The position numbers and the translations under genes were made by a program. Below, one piece after another: positions 22,946 to 35,474 of a stretch of DNA of 64,000 bases. Under the pieces are notes generated by a model. The model was not told the origin of the DNA, ran no database searches, and saw only the letters and a program-made list of their open reading frames with translations. The stretch spans positions 440,119,080-440,183,079 of the forward strand of contig CM068373.1 of the NCBI GenBank assembly GCA_034769895.1. The letters are read 5' to 3'. Every line of letters begins with the position of its first letter. The first letter of the stretch is position 1. This stretch comes from Magicicada septendecula (lineage: Eukaryota; Arthropoda; Insecta; Hemiptera; Cicadidae).

Positions 22946-25900
22946 ATGTTGTAATATAATTAATTTAATAATGGTGTCGTGTGTATATAATGCCACACGT
23001 TGAGTTCGTCACGTTGTAATAACACAACGTTAATGATGTTGTAGTATGATACTGTATTATGTGTATTTAATTTAATAATGTTTATGTTGTTTAAAGATTT
23101 CGTGTTATTATTATTATTTCTAGCTTGTTGTTTAAAAGGACTGTAAAAACTGTTCTCTTGATGCTTCTTGATGTGTTTACCTCCCCACTTACCATCGGTG
23201 AACATCCTCAATCTTCTCAATAGGCTCTATATCACTGGAAAGTCATAACATAATACACAAAATATTTCACTTTGACATGAACATGCAGACAGTAAATAAA
23301 ATGATAGGTATATTTAATATTGAATTAAATATTTAAATACTGGCCGCTAGAATATTGCTGCCACCTTGGGAAACAATTGCTCCTTGAATGAAATTTACTT
23401 GTGCCTACTTTAAAAGAAATAAATACGCTTGATTCACAGGTAAGATAACTAGGATTTTATTAACATCAATTAATTTGAATTGAATTCCTTTTAAAAACAA
23501 TGAATAATTTTTTCAAAACAACAAAAAAGTTAATTATTTTATGAGAATCCTTCAGCTCAGGGCTGGTAACACTGATACGATATACAATATTATTGTAAAT
23601 CTTGTTAGGTTAATTTTGGTTATTATTATTACCAAATTTCATGAGTTCTTTGAATTGTCATGATACAAGATACAAAGATGTTTATTATGAATAATTATAA
23701 TTTATATAGAGTGATCAAAAGACAAAAAATACAAAATATTTAACCTCAAGTACGATATCAAAACTATCGTATTATTGTACAACACGTGTACAGTCATTAC
23801 TTATTCAAGCATGTGTAACACGTGTTCATAAAGGCTACACATTAAAATAATATTACTTGTTTAATTATTATCAATGAAATGTATTTGATTAAATAGAAAA
23901 AATTCTTATTACTGAGTCTATTCAAAAAGAATTATTAATTTACGATATGACTCTTTGTTGACATGGAGAGGTTTGTTCTTTATCGGTTAACCCTACCTAT
24001 AGTTCAGAGTAAGTTATTAAAATAAGTTATTTCATAGTATTTAAATCTTAAAACTATATTCAAAACATATTTAGCATGATAGGATTGTTAATTAAAGGCA
24101 GTGATAGTTCTCGTAGGTTATATTACAATTAACTTGATTCAAACGTTATAGGTAGTCAAGTAAGCGTCTATATTCAGGCGTGTTGCTTACAGTATTTAAT
24201 ATTATTTTGACTCCACTTATTATTTTTCTTAAAAAATATTTAAAATATTTTAATTAAACAACATGATTAATTAATCGAGAACTTTTACTCATTGTGCCTG
24301 TCAGTGTACAATCATTTACTAGTATAGCCATGTACGGTGCGTACTTGACTAAAGTAGTTCGACATAATATTTCCCAATTGGCAACTATTATGTTTCATTT
24401 TATTTTTAAATATCGTTAATAGATAGTATTCCCTGTAATTATCACTTTTCATAGCCCTTATTATACACTAGCGATGTTAAATAATTCTCACTATCACTCG
24501 TCGCACTGTCACACGTAAAGGGTTAGTTCCTCAGTTGAGGTTAGTTTACAACTATTTACTTGGTAACGCGCACAAATTTGAATTTCTCTTGCTGACTGCT
24601 GCATGCTCCGCTCGCCGTGATGGTTGGAATACCATTAATCCTCCTCGTCGAAGTTTCTTCTCGCATCTAGTAAAATCAGGTCATCTCATTGGTTGAGAAG
24701 TCTGTAATCTCAACCCCAAACGCCTTAATGACATTAAAAAATTTAATTTTTGGCGTCGGATTTTGGGTCGGAGAGTATCCTGTGACGCGTTCATTCCGAT
24801 TCGGAAATGATAGAAAATCTTATATCATACATAATTTTCTTATTATTTGTCTGATCAATAAATGAATAGCCGCATTATTTTGCGGATACTTGGGTCTTTC
24901 TTTTAAGTCCAAACAAGTTACAAATCCGTCCATTAACAATTTAACTCACTTCACACAATTCACTTATAGTGGTTCTTAATAAAAAATAAGTCTTTACCAC
25001 TATATTTCGGTGTTATCTTATTCTAATATTTATAATTAAATGTCTAGAGTCCATATCTCCCATTATTTAATATAAAATATTAATATATTTATGGTTTGAG
25101 CAAAATGCATTCATGGCGTGCAAGCCATATATGTCCTAGCATTTGTATTTGCTTCTATTACCATTATGTCTTATTCTATTATACCCTCTCGGTATTTAAA
25201 TGTTACTTAACATCCTTTTATACCTTTGCTGATACTTTACTCCAGCAAATGGTGTCTTATTTAATCATATAGCATTGTTTAAATGCACCATGCTATAATT
25301 TCGTTATTTGGTCACTCTTATTTAGTTATTGTTAGTATGTATTACACGTGTTATTATTAATTAAAGTGTACCCAGACATTGTACATTGTCTGTCTAATGT
25401 ACTTACTAACTTTTTGTTAGTCGAACTTTCTTTAAGTTGCAGTAGAATGGTTATTTACACCTAGTCCTACTGGTTTAGTTAATTGTTTATCATTTTATTG
25501 TTATTATTTTACTTATATAACGATTGTTAGGTATACTCATAGTTGAATTGAATATTCCTCTCACTACTGGTAACCTTCTTTACTCTCTATTTACAAGTTT
25601 TATTAGTGTTTTTTGTGTAACTCTGTAGTCACTTGGGATTTTGTCTGATTTGTCTATTGTTAGTTTCAATAATTTGACTTATATAGTTGTGTCCCTCAGC
25701 TTATAATGTATTCACTGTCTTATACATGTGTTCTTATTTGGTTTCTGTTTTAAACAATTACTTGTAATTACTTTATCTAATTATTGTGTGTGATTTTATG
25801 TTGTAGGTCCTGTTCAAATGAGGTTATGTGTTACTGATTTGACAACAATATGCTTCTTATTTTGTTCAACATTCTGCTTAAATATTGTAATGTCATTATG

Positions 25901-26632
25901 ACATGTTATTACTATTGTTTATTACCATGTTTTACACACTTTGTACACATTTTATACTATCTGTTTATACAACAATACTTAATTTTTTACTTATTTATGT
26001 TACACTTTTTGTGGGTTTGTATCTTAGTTTGTATACATTGGTTTGTTTCTTTACAACAAATTGTCTTGTTTACTACACATTAGTTATTACATTTATTTAC
26101 ATTTTGTCCTGTGTTACTCTGACATTCAGGCATACTTCATATCAAGGATTTTATAGTTTGTTTCATTGGTCTTTTTGAGCAATTATTTCTCTTTTCAGTT
26201 CCATTACATTGGTGGTCTTACTAAGTATGTCTGTGTTACAATCTTGGATTACAATTCGTACACTGAATGTTTGTGTATTTCACTTGATAATCATTGATTT
26301 CATTTGTTAACACTTTTTCACTTCCCTTTGTTATAAACATTTCACTCATATTGTTTGTGGTGCTTATTTGGGGTAGTTTCATTATATTATTTATTGTTGC
26401 ACTCATATAAGGTATTCACTATTATTGTCTGTGATTACTTACTAAGTTTTCAACACTTGATTTTTATCATATTGGTTTCATTATGTCCTTCCTTGATGGA
26501 TAGTTTTATAACTATTAATCTGGTAGTCATTATTCTTATTTTGTCACTTTTCTGGTCGTGGTGCCTTCCTTACTTTGGGAATGCTGGTGTCTTGTTCTAG
26601 TTATATATACTCTTCATTTTTTTACGGTACAT

Positions 26633-26753
26633 TTCTTCTTCTTCTTCTTCTTCTTCTTCTTCTTCTTCTTCTTCTTCTTCTTCTTCTTCTTCTTCTTCTT
26701 CTTCTTCTTCTTCTTCTTCTTCTTCTTCTTCTTCTTTTTCTTCTTCTTCTTCA
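26633..26753. repeat. (TTC)n microsatellite
   Basis: About 40 TTC units with one interruption near 26736. The poly-Phe, poly-Leu and poly-Glu frames across it are not genes. Confidence 0.97.
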
Positions 26754-26927
26754 TACTTCCTTTTCTGGTTATTCGGTTGCTTATTCTTCATTTTTAATTT
26801 CTTATCACTTATAAGGCATCTTTTGTTTCCTCACTATTTGTGATTACTCATGTCATATTTATAACACAATTATTTACATTATATTCGTCGTTATTTGTTA
26901 CAATTCACATTTATTTGTCTATATATC

Positions 26928-27083
26928 ATGTTCACTCATTATAGTGCTAATTTTTAACATGTCCACTCATTATTATGATAAATATTTAATATGTCCCCTC
27001 ACTATTATGATACTTTTTGATATGTACACTGACCATGATGATCATATTTAATATATCCCCTCACTATTATGATCTATTGGGCC
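26928..27083. repeat. Five-copy tandem repeat, 31-bp unit
   Basis: Units start at about 26928, 26959, 26991, 27022 and 27053, with consensus start ATGTCCACTCATTATTATGA. Copies differ at several positions. Confidence 0.8.
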
Positions 27084-27344
27084 TATATTGCTAACGTATT
27101 AGTTTGATCCATTATCTTCTCTTTTCCTCCTCTCTTCTTGATGATACTTTTATTATGGTTCTTCTTTCTTCTTAGTTGGCTTGCTTTAACATTATTTATA
27201 TATAGATACACATTTGGCTTTTATACTTCCGCTCTTTCTTCTCATTTTTGATGAAATATGTTCGTGGTACACTCTTATTCGACGTATTATATCATTTCTA
27301 TGTAACCATTATTTTGTTACGTTACAATGTCCATGACCGGCCGG

Positions 27345-27680
27345 TTCCTTTTTTTAACAACCGGCCTGATAAGTGTCATATTTTTATTTTTGTATTACAA
27401 CTAATGAGCTTGCTTCTCAATAGTCTCCTGTTAGCATAATAAGTCCTATTTCCTATGTGTATCCTGTCATGTACTGTCGTGTTTATGCGTCCTTCATTAT
27501 CTATCATGTTACCCACGTATCTGAACTTATATAAACCGGATCGAATGAACTAACATCTGTGCACAAATTATACAGATCTCTTCACCTTTCTGATGCAGAA
27601 ATTAGCTTTGCTGCATCAGTTTTTAGTTTTGTTGATATTGGCATTTAGTCCCATTCCAACGGATTAAAATTTCTATCCCT
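27345..27680 (-). pseudogene. LINE RT palm/thumb fragment, family B
   Basis: Minus-strand translation in shifting frames gives LNANINKTK near 27640, ISASER near 27590, a FDPV then FRYVGNMIDNEGRINTTV stretch near 27550-27490, then NRTYYANRRLLRSKLIS near 27440, and finally LIRPVV near 27365. These are the residues that precede the YGAETW motif in family B, and family B resumes at 22.94 kb. Only about ten codons are unaccounted for between the two pieces. Confidence 0.7.
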
Positions 27681-28894
27681 CTCGTTTTTACTTCTGCCGC
27701 CTTATTTTTGGAGAGAGTCAATCTCAGAAATAATAGGGATCTTTGGGGTAAAAATTATGAACAATATGCGTACCAAGTTTTTCGTAAATCAGTTGATATT
27801 TTCAGAAGTTATTATAAGACGCACTTCAAACTGACAAATGCCAAACTCTTATAAATGAGAATTCGCTTCGCTCGTTGAATTAGGTATTGTGAAAGACATA
27901 CACATACTACGGTTTTAAAAAGTAACTAAATGGTGATTTAATATGAATTTTTTAGTATGGCTGGAGGTACACTATTATTAAATAATCACAGCAAGTCTCA
28001 CGTGTACTTCAAAGTTATAGAACCTGTAGCATAGTGCAGAAAATAGATAAGCAGTTATTATTTTCTCTGTGTAGGAAAGCAGTAAGCCTACCAGCAATAG
28101 ACGCGTCTGTTGGAAAACACCTTTAGCGGAATAATGGGGCCGTGGAGAGTGAAGCGACGCGGTAGAGATAACATTAACAGCGCCGCGATTGTTCGGCCGC
28201 CCAAACGACACAACGCTGGTCATTATCCTTATCGCTGGCGACAGGCAGTCTGCTGTTGACGTATCCTTCATAGCCAGTGTTGCCACGCGTACAATAATTT
28301 CAAAAACCGCAAGATAAATACTCATCGTCGCAACGTTTATAATACCATCATTTACACTAAATCGAAACCGAAATAAAGAAAGTAGGATCATTCTGTAAAT
28401 ACGGATGCGTCAAATAACTGATGGATTTAGATCGTATCAGATTCGTGTCTGGTAAACAGGTGGATAAGTCGAAGTAGATCTTTATTTACATTACATTGTC
28501 GAAATATATCAGTTTATTTACATTAGAATTCACAACAAATTGTTACAAAACCTTATGTAAATAGATTAACTTGAGTAGCTATTTTCAAGTAGACCACTGG
28601 CTCGTTTGATGTAGAAGCACCCATAGGCGTGCGACAGATGTGGTCTCACAGAGCCTCGCGGTTTTGGGACCCTCTCGGTCACTCAATAAGGAAAAGGGAA
28701 TGATGAATTCAGATGAATGAAGTGATGCCACTGGTTACGTGGTAATCTTAAGAAACAACGAAAACTACCAACGCGCGCGGCACTTTTTCAGTCATCAGTT
28801 AAAAAACAACGTTCAAAGCGCAAATTCTCTATTACATGGACGAAAAATAATTCTAAATTCTTTTTAATAATAAAATAATAGGCTACATAGCCAG
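27681..28894. other. Non-coding stretch with a GC-richer patch
   Basis: 28115-28290 is clearly GC-richer than its surroundings and lies in a 137-codon minus-strand frame (27978-28391) with no family resemblance. A relic of a coding element or a conserved non-coding piece are both possible. Confidence 0.4.
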
Positions 28895-29700
28895 TAGAAC
28901 AGGCTTAAGAATTTTTGCAGAAAAACAAATTTCTCACGAACATTAAAAATGCGCCAAAATTCCTGGTAACAGATATTGGTCGAATAGAGAGGGTTCGAAA
29001 ATTTAAGTATCTAGGGGAAAGAATTCAAGAGAATAGTTTAGAAAAATCTGCTATAGAAGAAAGGATTCATAAGATGGAAAGGGCATATGGTATAACTAAA
29101 GATATTTACAATAAAAAGTGCATATCTAAAAATGCGAAAATAAGGCATTACAGTACAGTAGTGAAGCCAGAATGCCTATATGCAAGTGAATGTCTAGCAT
29201 TGAATTATAATTTATACAAACTAGAAATATTGGAAAGACGAATTATTAGGAAAATATTAGGCCCACGAAAAGCTTCAGAGGGTTGGAAATGAAGAAGTAA
29301 TGATGAAATATATCAAAGTATAGAAAATATAACAGAAACAATGAGAAAAAGAAGACTATTATTTTTTGGACATTTATATAGAATGGATGACAATAGGTTA
29401 ACAAAGCAGATCTTCAAATATCTATGGGGGAAGAAGTCAACATTAAGTTGGCTTAAAGAAATCCAAAAGGACTTAGAAAAAAATAATATACACAGAGAAG
29501 AAGCAATTGGAAGAGACGTTTTTCGGGCAAAAGTGTTAAAAATGGAAGGAGTTCAGGGTAGGAGAGAGAAAAACGCAGGTTCAAAGTGAAGACAGGAAGA
29601 AGAGACGCAGTGAAAAGATGAAAGAATATTGGAGAAAAAGAAAAGAACAAATAATAAAGAATTAAAATTGGCATGTGGTCCTTAGATGGCCGATACAAAA
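28895..29700 (+). pseudogene. LINE ORF2 C-terminal half, family E
   Basis: The frame at 28915-29292 reads NIKNAPKFLVTDIGRIERVR, then KFKYLGERIQENSLEKSAIE, ERIHKMERAYGITKDIYNKK, and later LYASECLALNY with RRIIRKILGPRKASEGW before a stop. Homology resumes at 29341 with MRKRRLLFFGHLYRMDDNRL and TKQIFKYLW, and ends near the KEYWRKRKEQ-type tail at about 29640. An A-rich tail (29695-29712) follows. The layout is that of a LINE whose YASE block replaces YGCETW. The RT catalytic part is absent, and one short gap with stops lies between the two frames. Confidence 0.85.
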
Positions 29701-30816
29701 AAAAAATAATAATAGGCCTATAAGTATAACAGTAAAATAATAAATAAGTTAAATATAAATCAATGAATAAGTCATTAAATACCGAGCAATAATTCCTCCG
29801 TGATATGCACACAATATATTCACTTATTATTTAATTTCATTAGAATTTATTGTAAAAAAACTAAGTAAAAAAATATTTCAATTAATATTAAAATTAAACC
29901 CAAACATAGTGTCTCAATCAGGTACAGGCTGTTTGATCCTACGTAGGTTGAGTTTTATTAAAACACCATTGTTCCTGTTGTCAGAGGCTTTTCTTATTGT
30001 TCTGAGACTTCTTCCTGGCTTTTTCGGTTGCTAAAAGTTATATTAACTCAATTATCCACAGAAAACTGCAACACTACGACTACCGAAACTGCAGTATTGA
30101 AGTCGTAGCTTTCAGTGTGAACTGAAATTACAAGAGATTAAGAACATGTAGCCCAGGCGGCAGTGGGAAGCATGAAACAAGTGATTTGATTGTGTGCGGC
30201 ACTTATTAAAATGGGAAAATAAACTGTGGAGGCTTGATCACATTACAGAAAACTTAATGAGCAGCTTGTTATCTATACCGTTAGTAGTGACATCTCAGCG
30301 TCTGAATAGGAAACAGATATGGAAGCTATTATAATTTTTCTATTCTTTGCCTCTGTATTGTTCCGAATCGTATACAACGCTGGAAGTAAAAAAATCACTA
30401 CGTAGGCCTAGATAAAACAGTTATGATAAGAAAGTTATTTGTTTTATACAATACAGTCCGTTTCTGGGGATTAGGCGATATACCACGTTTTATACAGTTC
30501 ATATTTGTATGAGACTGGCTCTGCTGTGCTCGTAGTTTCAATAACCAGTAGAACTTAGCCGCCTCCGCCTCCGCCACACGTCTAACTAAATTGACATAAG
30601 CACAAACTGAATTTTTTTACCGTCAGTAGTCTCTTGTCACTGTTCATTCATAATGTAATACTGCCTCGGCCAGTATGATAGCATTCGGAAGTCTTTCCTG
30701 TAACAATGTGTTCCTAATTGCGCGGCACTGTCTCTGTGCACCAATCAGATTGCGCCGTTAATAAGATGAGGTTTTTCTTTTGAATCCGAATGGACTCGGG
30801 CGTTGCTACCATTAGT

Positions 30817-30820
<4 letters not shown>
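29701..30820. other. Non-coding stretch, nothing recognised
   Basis: No coding seen. 30650-30810 shares words (CTCTGTGCA, ATCAGA, CCGTTA, TAAGA) with 50625-50760, suggesting a faint dispersed repeat. Confidence 0.45.
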
Positions 30821-30821
<1 letters not shown>

Positions 30822-30890
<69 letters not shown>

Positions 30891-30895
30891 TCCCT

Positions 30896-30936
<41 letters not shown>
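30822..30936. repeat. (TC)n microsatellite at a LINE 3' end
   Basis: About 115 bp of TC with a (CTCTCC)n patch near 30885-30910. Seen from the minus strand it is an (AG)n tract directly after a LINE terminus. Confidence 0.96.
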
Positions 30937-30941
<5 letters not shown>

Positions 30942-31235
30942 GCACTACAGCCCTTGTTGAGCCCTGGCCTCCTTCAGTTTTTCCCCTCATTCTCTTCTGT
31001 CGGTAGCCATCCTCCTCCAGGAACGCACTTTCAGTATTTCTTTCGCATCCTCATCCACCGCGTCCTCCCGTCTTCTCCTTGGTCTTCCCACTGCTCTTTT
31101 TCCGTGGATTCCGGTATTCAATAGTTTTTGCGGTAGCCTATTCTGTCTTCCCCCATCCTGGCTACATGACCAGCCCACCTTAGACGCTGTAGTTTTATGT
31201 ATCGTGTTAGCGGTCATAAACTCACATCACCGCGG
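30937..31235 (-). pseudogene. LINE ORF2 extreme C-terminus, family D
   Basis: The minus-strand frame opening at 31217 reads QNRLPQKLLNTGIHGKRAVG, then RPRRRREDAVDEDAKEILKV and RSWRRMATDRRE. This is the terminal part of a LINE ORF2, where GRPRRRWEDAV and RSWRRMATDREEW are characteristic. After the stop the other frame continues with short Glu/Gly-rich residues into (AG)n. Upstream, TTASKVGWSCSQDGGR corresponds to LRWAGHVARMGEGR in better-preserved copies. It is heavily 5'-truncated. Confidence 0.8.
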
Positions 31236-32056
31236 CTCATCAACCACAGTTCATCACATTTTCAGTAAACGAGACTTATCATGTCGTCGTCATTCTGCTG
31301 TGGGCATAGCCATAGCCGGTGTTTAATGATGTGCACGAACGTGTCAAAAACCGAACTATACTGTTGCGACATACAACTGTTGCTTTGATGCCGACTGCCC
31401 TCCTTTTGTCCGAGAGAGTTATACTGACAATAACACAAATGAAAATAATTTGCCATGATTTTATTTTACCCATAGAGGTACGGTTGCCACAGTGTAGTAA
31501 ATTTTGTATTTAGTGTGTGTGGCTGTTTTCCCTGTTTGTAACTTACTGTTTTCTTTTGTTTCAGGTAAGTAATTAAGGATCTTTGCTGACGTTTGTTTTA
31601 GACATTGGGATTTGTAGCGCCACAGTGGAAGGTATAAGTAATAATCAACGCCTTTACATATCCGTTTGGAGTGAGAATGATGAACCTGTTTCTCGTCGTG
31701 CCGTCCGTGACAAGATTTGCCGGAATTTTATCTGTAATTAGCTGTTGCGCGCGGCTTCGCACGCGAATATTTGACTTTTAATAAGTATTTTAATCTAATT
31801 TTTATTGTCTGTGTCTATATGGCGTTCTGTCACCTCGTATAACAATTTTATACTCATTAGTCAAATTCTCTCCAAAGCTGTTTTCAACACTTATACTATT
31901 TTATCTTGTACTAAATTATTATGTTGATGCAACAGCCTTTGGAGATTTAAAAGTACCCATTTATCAGCCTTTGGAGATACTGTATTTATAGAGTACATAT
32001 TTTCGCTTTGCATTAAGTAATAGGACAATTTACAATTAGTACATTTTCCACATCGT
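31236..32056. other. Non-coding stretch with a faint dispersed repeat
   Basis: 31310-31450 shares blocks (GTTTAATGATGTG, AACGTGTCAAAAA) with 32845-32960. GCGCGCGGCTTCGCACGCG near 31747 is a hairpin-forming word typical of some RTE/SINE repeats. No gene is seen. Confidence 0.4.
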
Positions 32057-32482
32057 AATATATCAATACAATCGCATATTATATAAAACATCGAAAATAT
32101 ACTGCAGGAATGGATAAATGTACAGTTCCGATGCCGCTAAATAGCTTTTGTTTATTTATTTGTAACTACGGTAATTAATTCTGGTCTCCATGGTGTTGTT
32201 GACATCTTTAGTAGTAGTATTTAATATATATCATTACTTATTCATTGCATCATCACAAATATGTATAAACATAAATTTTATAATCGTTTAAGACAATTAC
32301 AAAATATATAGACATATCTGTATACAAAATTACAAAATATATCGATACAATCGCATATTAAAAACATTAAAAACTGCAGGAATAGATAAAGGCACAGTTC
32401 CGATGCCGCAAAATATCATTTGTTTATTTACTTGTTACTACGGTAATTAATTCTGGTCTCCATGGTGTTGTTGACATCTTTA
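32057..32482. repeat. Direct duplication, two copies about 275 bp apart
   Basis: 32057-32210 and 32338-32482 share CAATACAATCGCATATT-like and ACAGTTCCGATGCCGC words, and TCTGGTCTCCATGGTGTTGT exactly. Confidence 0.85.
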
Positions 32483-32705
32483 TACGCGTCAACGGAAAGG
32501 CATAATTTAAAGGGCGTAAATCCTGCGAACGGGCCAAAATATCAAATTCCAAGTTAGACAGTATTTTGCGCCTTGTGCAAACATTACCTGTGCAAAATTT
32601 GGTGGCAATCGGTGTAACGGTGTGGATTCAGTAACGGTGTATTCAGTACCCATAAATCCTCAGACTTTTAGTTTTTAAGCTATAGATATAGATACAGATA
32701 TAGAT
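32483..32705 (+). repeat. RTE/SINE-like 3' tail
   Basis: The text TGCAAAATTTGGTGGCAATC followed by a decayed (GATATA)n end resembles 3' tails of RTE-type retroposons. No coding is attached. Confidence 0.4.
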
Positions 32706-33245
32706 GACGCCGTATTAGGCCTACTATAGTCACGTTATTAGTAATTATCCTAATACTTTAAGGTTTGCTTTTGTCCATCGCGGATATGGTGGAGCCTATA
32801 TAATTGTTTGTTAGTTGTGCACACCATAACATTTCTCTGTGCTGTTGTTTAATAATGTGTATAAACGTGTCAAAAAAGTGACTACAGTAATCCCAAACAA
32901 AAACTACTTTACGGCTGGTAATAGTTTCTTTGAGGCCTATTGTTATTCTGTTGGACGAGGGAGCTATATCACTGTGTCTGTGCTTGTCGTGATTTCAACA
33001 AAAACAAAATAAAAGAAAAAAGAATAAGCAGAGCGGGAAGATGTTTTCGCGTTTTGTTCAACATATATTCTGTTAGATAACGTTAAATAGGCTAATAAAA
33101 ACACAGCCCTTTAATTTAAAAAATACCCTAATTAAGTGTTTATAATTGCATGCTGAATAATTGATGAATTACATTTATTTTAATAGGATACCTCTTTCTG
33201 TAGAACTTTAAGACGGTCTCATCTAGAAAGAGCGGTGTGTTGGGA
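32706..33245. other. Non-coding stretch, nothing recognised
   Basis: Carries the second copy of the faint repeat near 32840-32990. No coding seen. Confidence 0.45.
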
Positions 33246-33451
33246 ATGTAGAGCAGGGGTCTCCAAATCACGGCCCGCGGCAACCCGGCCGATGCTGCGT
33301 GCAGTTTTTAAATAGATCGTCAAAATACTTCAAATATTATAACATTTTACTAAATAACTAAACAAGAAATAAGTTCAGCAAAATGTTATAATATTTGGTA
33401 CAAATTTAAAACATTTACGTTGTTAATGTGCTTGTTCGCTGGCTGCCTTGA

Positions 33452-33778
33452 ATGAATTACGCTTTACACTCGCATGAACCTAAAGCAAAGATTCCGATTC
33501 CCTCCGTGAGCTTGGCAAGAGCAATGCTTTCAATGCTTGGATCGACCTATATCTGCGAGCAAACGTTTTCAAAAATAAACTTTGTAAAGTACAGGCCTAA
33601 CTTGTCAGACAAACCCTTGAAATCCATTGTAGTGATAGAGCATCAAAATTTGACGCAAAATGGGCAGACATTATATGTCAGAAGCAACTCCACACATCCC
33701 ATACGTACATATGGAAGCCAAAAAATAATACATAAATGTTATTTTTTTCCTTACTTTTATTTGCATTATTGTGAATAA
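33452..33778 (+). pseudogene. hAT transposase C-terminal dimerisation segment (GTF2IRD2/ZBED5-like)
   Basis: The frame reads LARAMLSMLGSTYICEQTFS, then KINFVKYRPNLSDKPLKSIV and an NLTQNGQTL block. The GSTYxCEQTFS motif followed by RPNLSDxxLKS is the hAT C-terminal dimerisation region as found in GTF2I-repeat-domain 2-like and ZBED5-like transposases. The BED finger and the catalytic residues upstream are deleted, so it cannot encode an active enzyme. The listed start codon is only the first ATG in an open frame and is not expected to be a natural start. Confidence 0.85.
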
Positions 33779-33875
33779 ATGAATTTGTTTTCATTGGACA
33801 AGTCTGCTTAATTTTTATTTAAATACACAGTTTATTGACTTGATTATTTCGTAAACTTAAATAAGTAAGTTTACA

Positions 33876-34000
<125 letters not shown>

Positions 34001-34071
34001 GGGCCGCTTGACTTCCAAGATTTTTCAATTCGGCCCTCAAGTGAAAAAGTTTGGAGACCCCTGATGTAGAG

Positions 34072-34740
34072 TACGGCTTTATAGGGAGTCCCGTGCTGCA
34101 TTTGGTATGAGAGTACTTGCGGAAACATTTAAAATTATCAAAGAGCTTCTTCTATTCATGATGTCTAGACTGAGGGTCCATTTCTCATCGACTGAAGCAA
34201 GAAGGGACTAAATCAAACGCCTTTTTACACAAACAATTTTAAAACGTGACAATATATTAGATACGAACAATATTAATAGAACGAATTAAAATAAAGATTT
34301 TAGTAACACTGATTGAAGTTGAACATAAGAAAAATTTAAATTAAAGTACTGGTATTTGTAAAAGTGCAAATGTACCCACGGCCGATTCCTTTTTCATTTT
34401 TTCAACCATACGACCCTGAAAGAGCGTAAAACTAATTTTATGTTTACTAGAAAGCAAACTGTAAAATGTACAAAATATGTCTATTGTTTTTTTTTGTATA
34501 ACATGCTTTCTTTTATAAGAAGTCAACCATGTCCAAAGCAACTGATAGCACTGACCAAAACGTAACAAAAAATAGAATTTCGCTTTTTTCTACGATAGTC
34601 TTTCAACAATATAGACCTAGTAGTAATAAGCTTCCACAGCTGCAGAATTCTATCACTTTTTTAACGATGTAAGTTATTATCATTATTATTATTATTATTA
34701 TTATTTCCTTAAATTCGTAGTGACCGTCAATCAATGAATT
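34072..34740. other. Non-coding stretch, nothing recognised
   Basis: Contains a short (ATT)n at 34681-34705. Confidence 0.5.
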
Positions 34741-34796
34741 TTTCAGTGAAGGGTTAGTGAGGATCTGTCAAAAATAACACAAATTTCAACTTATTT

Positions 34797-34850
34797 GTGT
34801 CGACGTTTCGACGATGTTTATTGTCATCATCAGGTCCTGTGTATGAAATA
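34797..34850 (-). ncRNA. Hammerhead-ribozyme-like motif of a Penelope-like repeat
   Basis: The minus strand reads CTGATGA, then TGACAATAAACATCGTC (GAC/GTC can pair), then GAAACGTC. CTGANGA and GAAA are the two conserved core strands of hammerhead ribozymes, and GAAACGTC gives the minimal stem III and cleavage triplet reported for ribozymes in Penelope-like elements. There is one extra base between CTGATGA and the stem, so self-cleavage is uncertain. A degenerate relative with the same flank order is at 53686-53720. Confidence 0.45.
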
Positions 34851-35474
34851 CAAAAGAAATGTCAAACACAACAGAACAATTAAATATTTGGGTGAACGTA
34901 TTCGTGTATGTGAGTCTGTGTGCGTGCGTATGTATGAATCGTTGTATAGCCTATGTGAAGACTTGAGATAGTTTGTTTACGTCTTCCAATATTATCTTTA
35001 AGAAAACGAGAAAATTATAGTATGACAGAACTTAATTTATACACTATTACAATTTAAATTACTATATGTAATGATATTTTAATTAATTAAACAAACAGTA
35101 ATCAACAATTGGATATTAGATTGGTACACAAAAACGTTTATACATACAGCAGTCAACGTATAGCATAGTAAAATATATTACCTATAACTAAAAACAGATT
35201 AGGGGATGTTCAACTATGTAATTATTAAAAGTTATTTTTAACACGTTTCACTCACTACTGGTATTAACGAACAATCATAATTTAGAAACATACAAATTAC
35301 ACAATAACTGTAGAACTTTACGACCTTACATCAGATAGTTGACATAAGGTTACAAACAAAAGTTTATGGTAAATTTATCTAACAAGTAAACTTGGATAAT
35401 AATTGTAATCATATTGTAAATTATAGTCAAGATTACTATAGAATACTGTAAATTTATGTATATGTCCACAATCA
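34851..35474. other. AT-rich sequence, probably Penelope-like untranslated region
   Basis: No coding. It follows the ribozyme-like motif and resembles 53750-54400 in general layout (GTGTGAATATTTGTGTATATG-like words). Confidence 0.35.

Larger units (their letters stand above)
22946..27344. other. T-rich insert separating two parts of a LINE; possible LTR-type sequence
   Basis: No gene is recognised in 4.4 kb. The plus strand is strongly T-biased from about 25.0 to 27.3 kb, which produces chance hydrophobic frames of 60-90 codons. Both borders carry a similar word (GTTCTTTTTTTAT near 22931, GTTCCTTTTTTTAA near 27345). Near the left border the minus strand reads ACGTGACGAACTCAACGTG, vaguely like a primer-binding site. 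The right border carries TTTGTTACGTTACAAT, also found near 39037-39052. An old LTR or other insertion is possible. Confidence 0.35.

Noticed and set aside
25850..26814. Hydrophobic frames resembling membrane proteins
   Set aside because: They follow from the strong T bias and a TTC microsatellite; overlapping frames are equally open.
27978..28391. 137-codon minus frame over a GC-richer patch
   Set aside because: No recognisable domain, and codon pattern is not convincing; kept only as a note in the non-coding entry.
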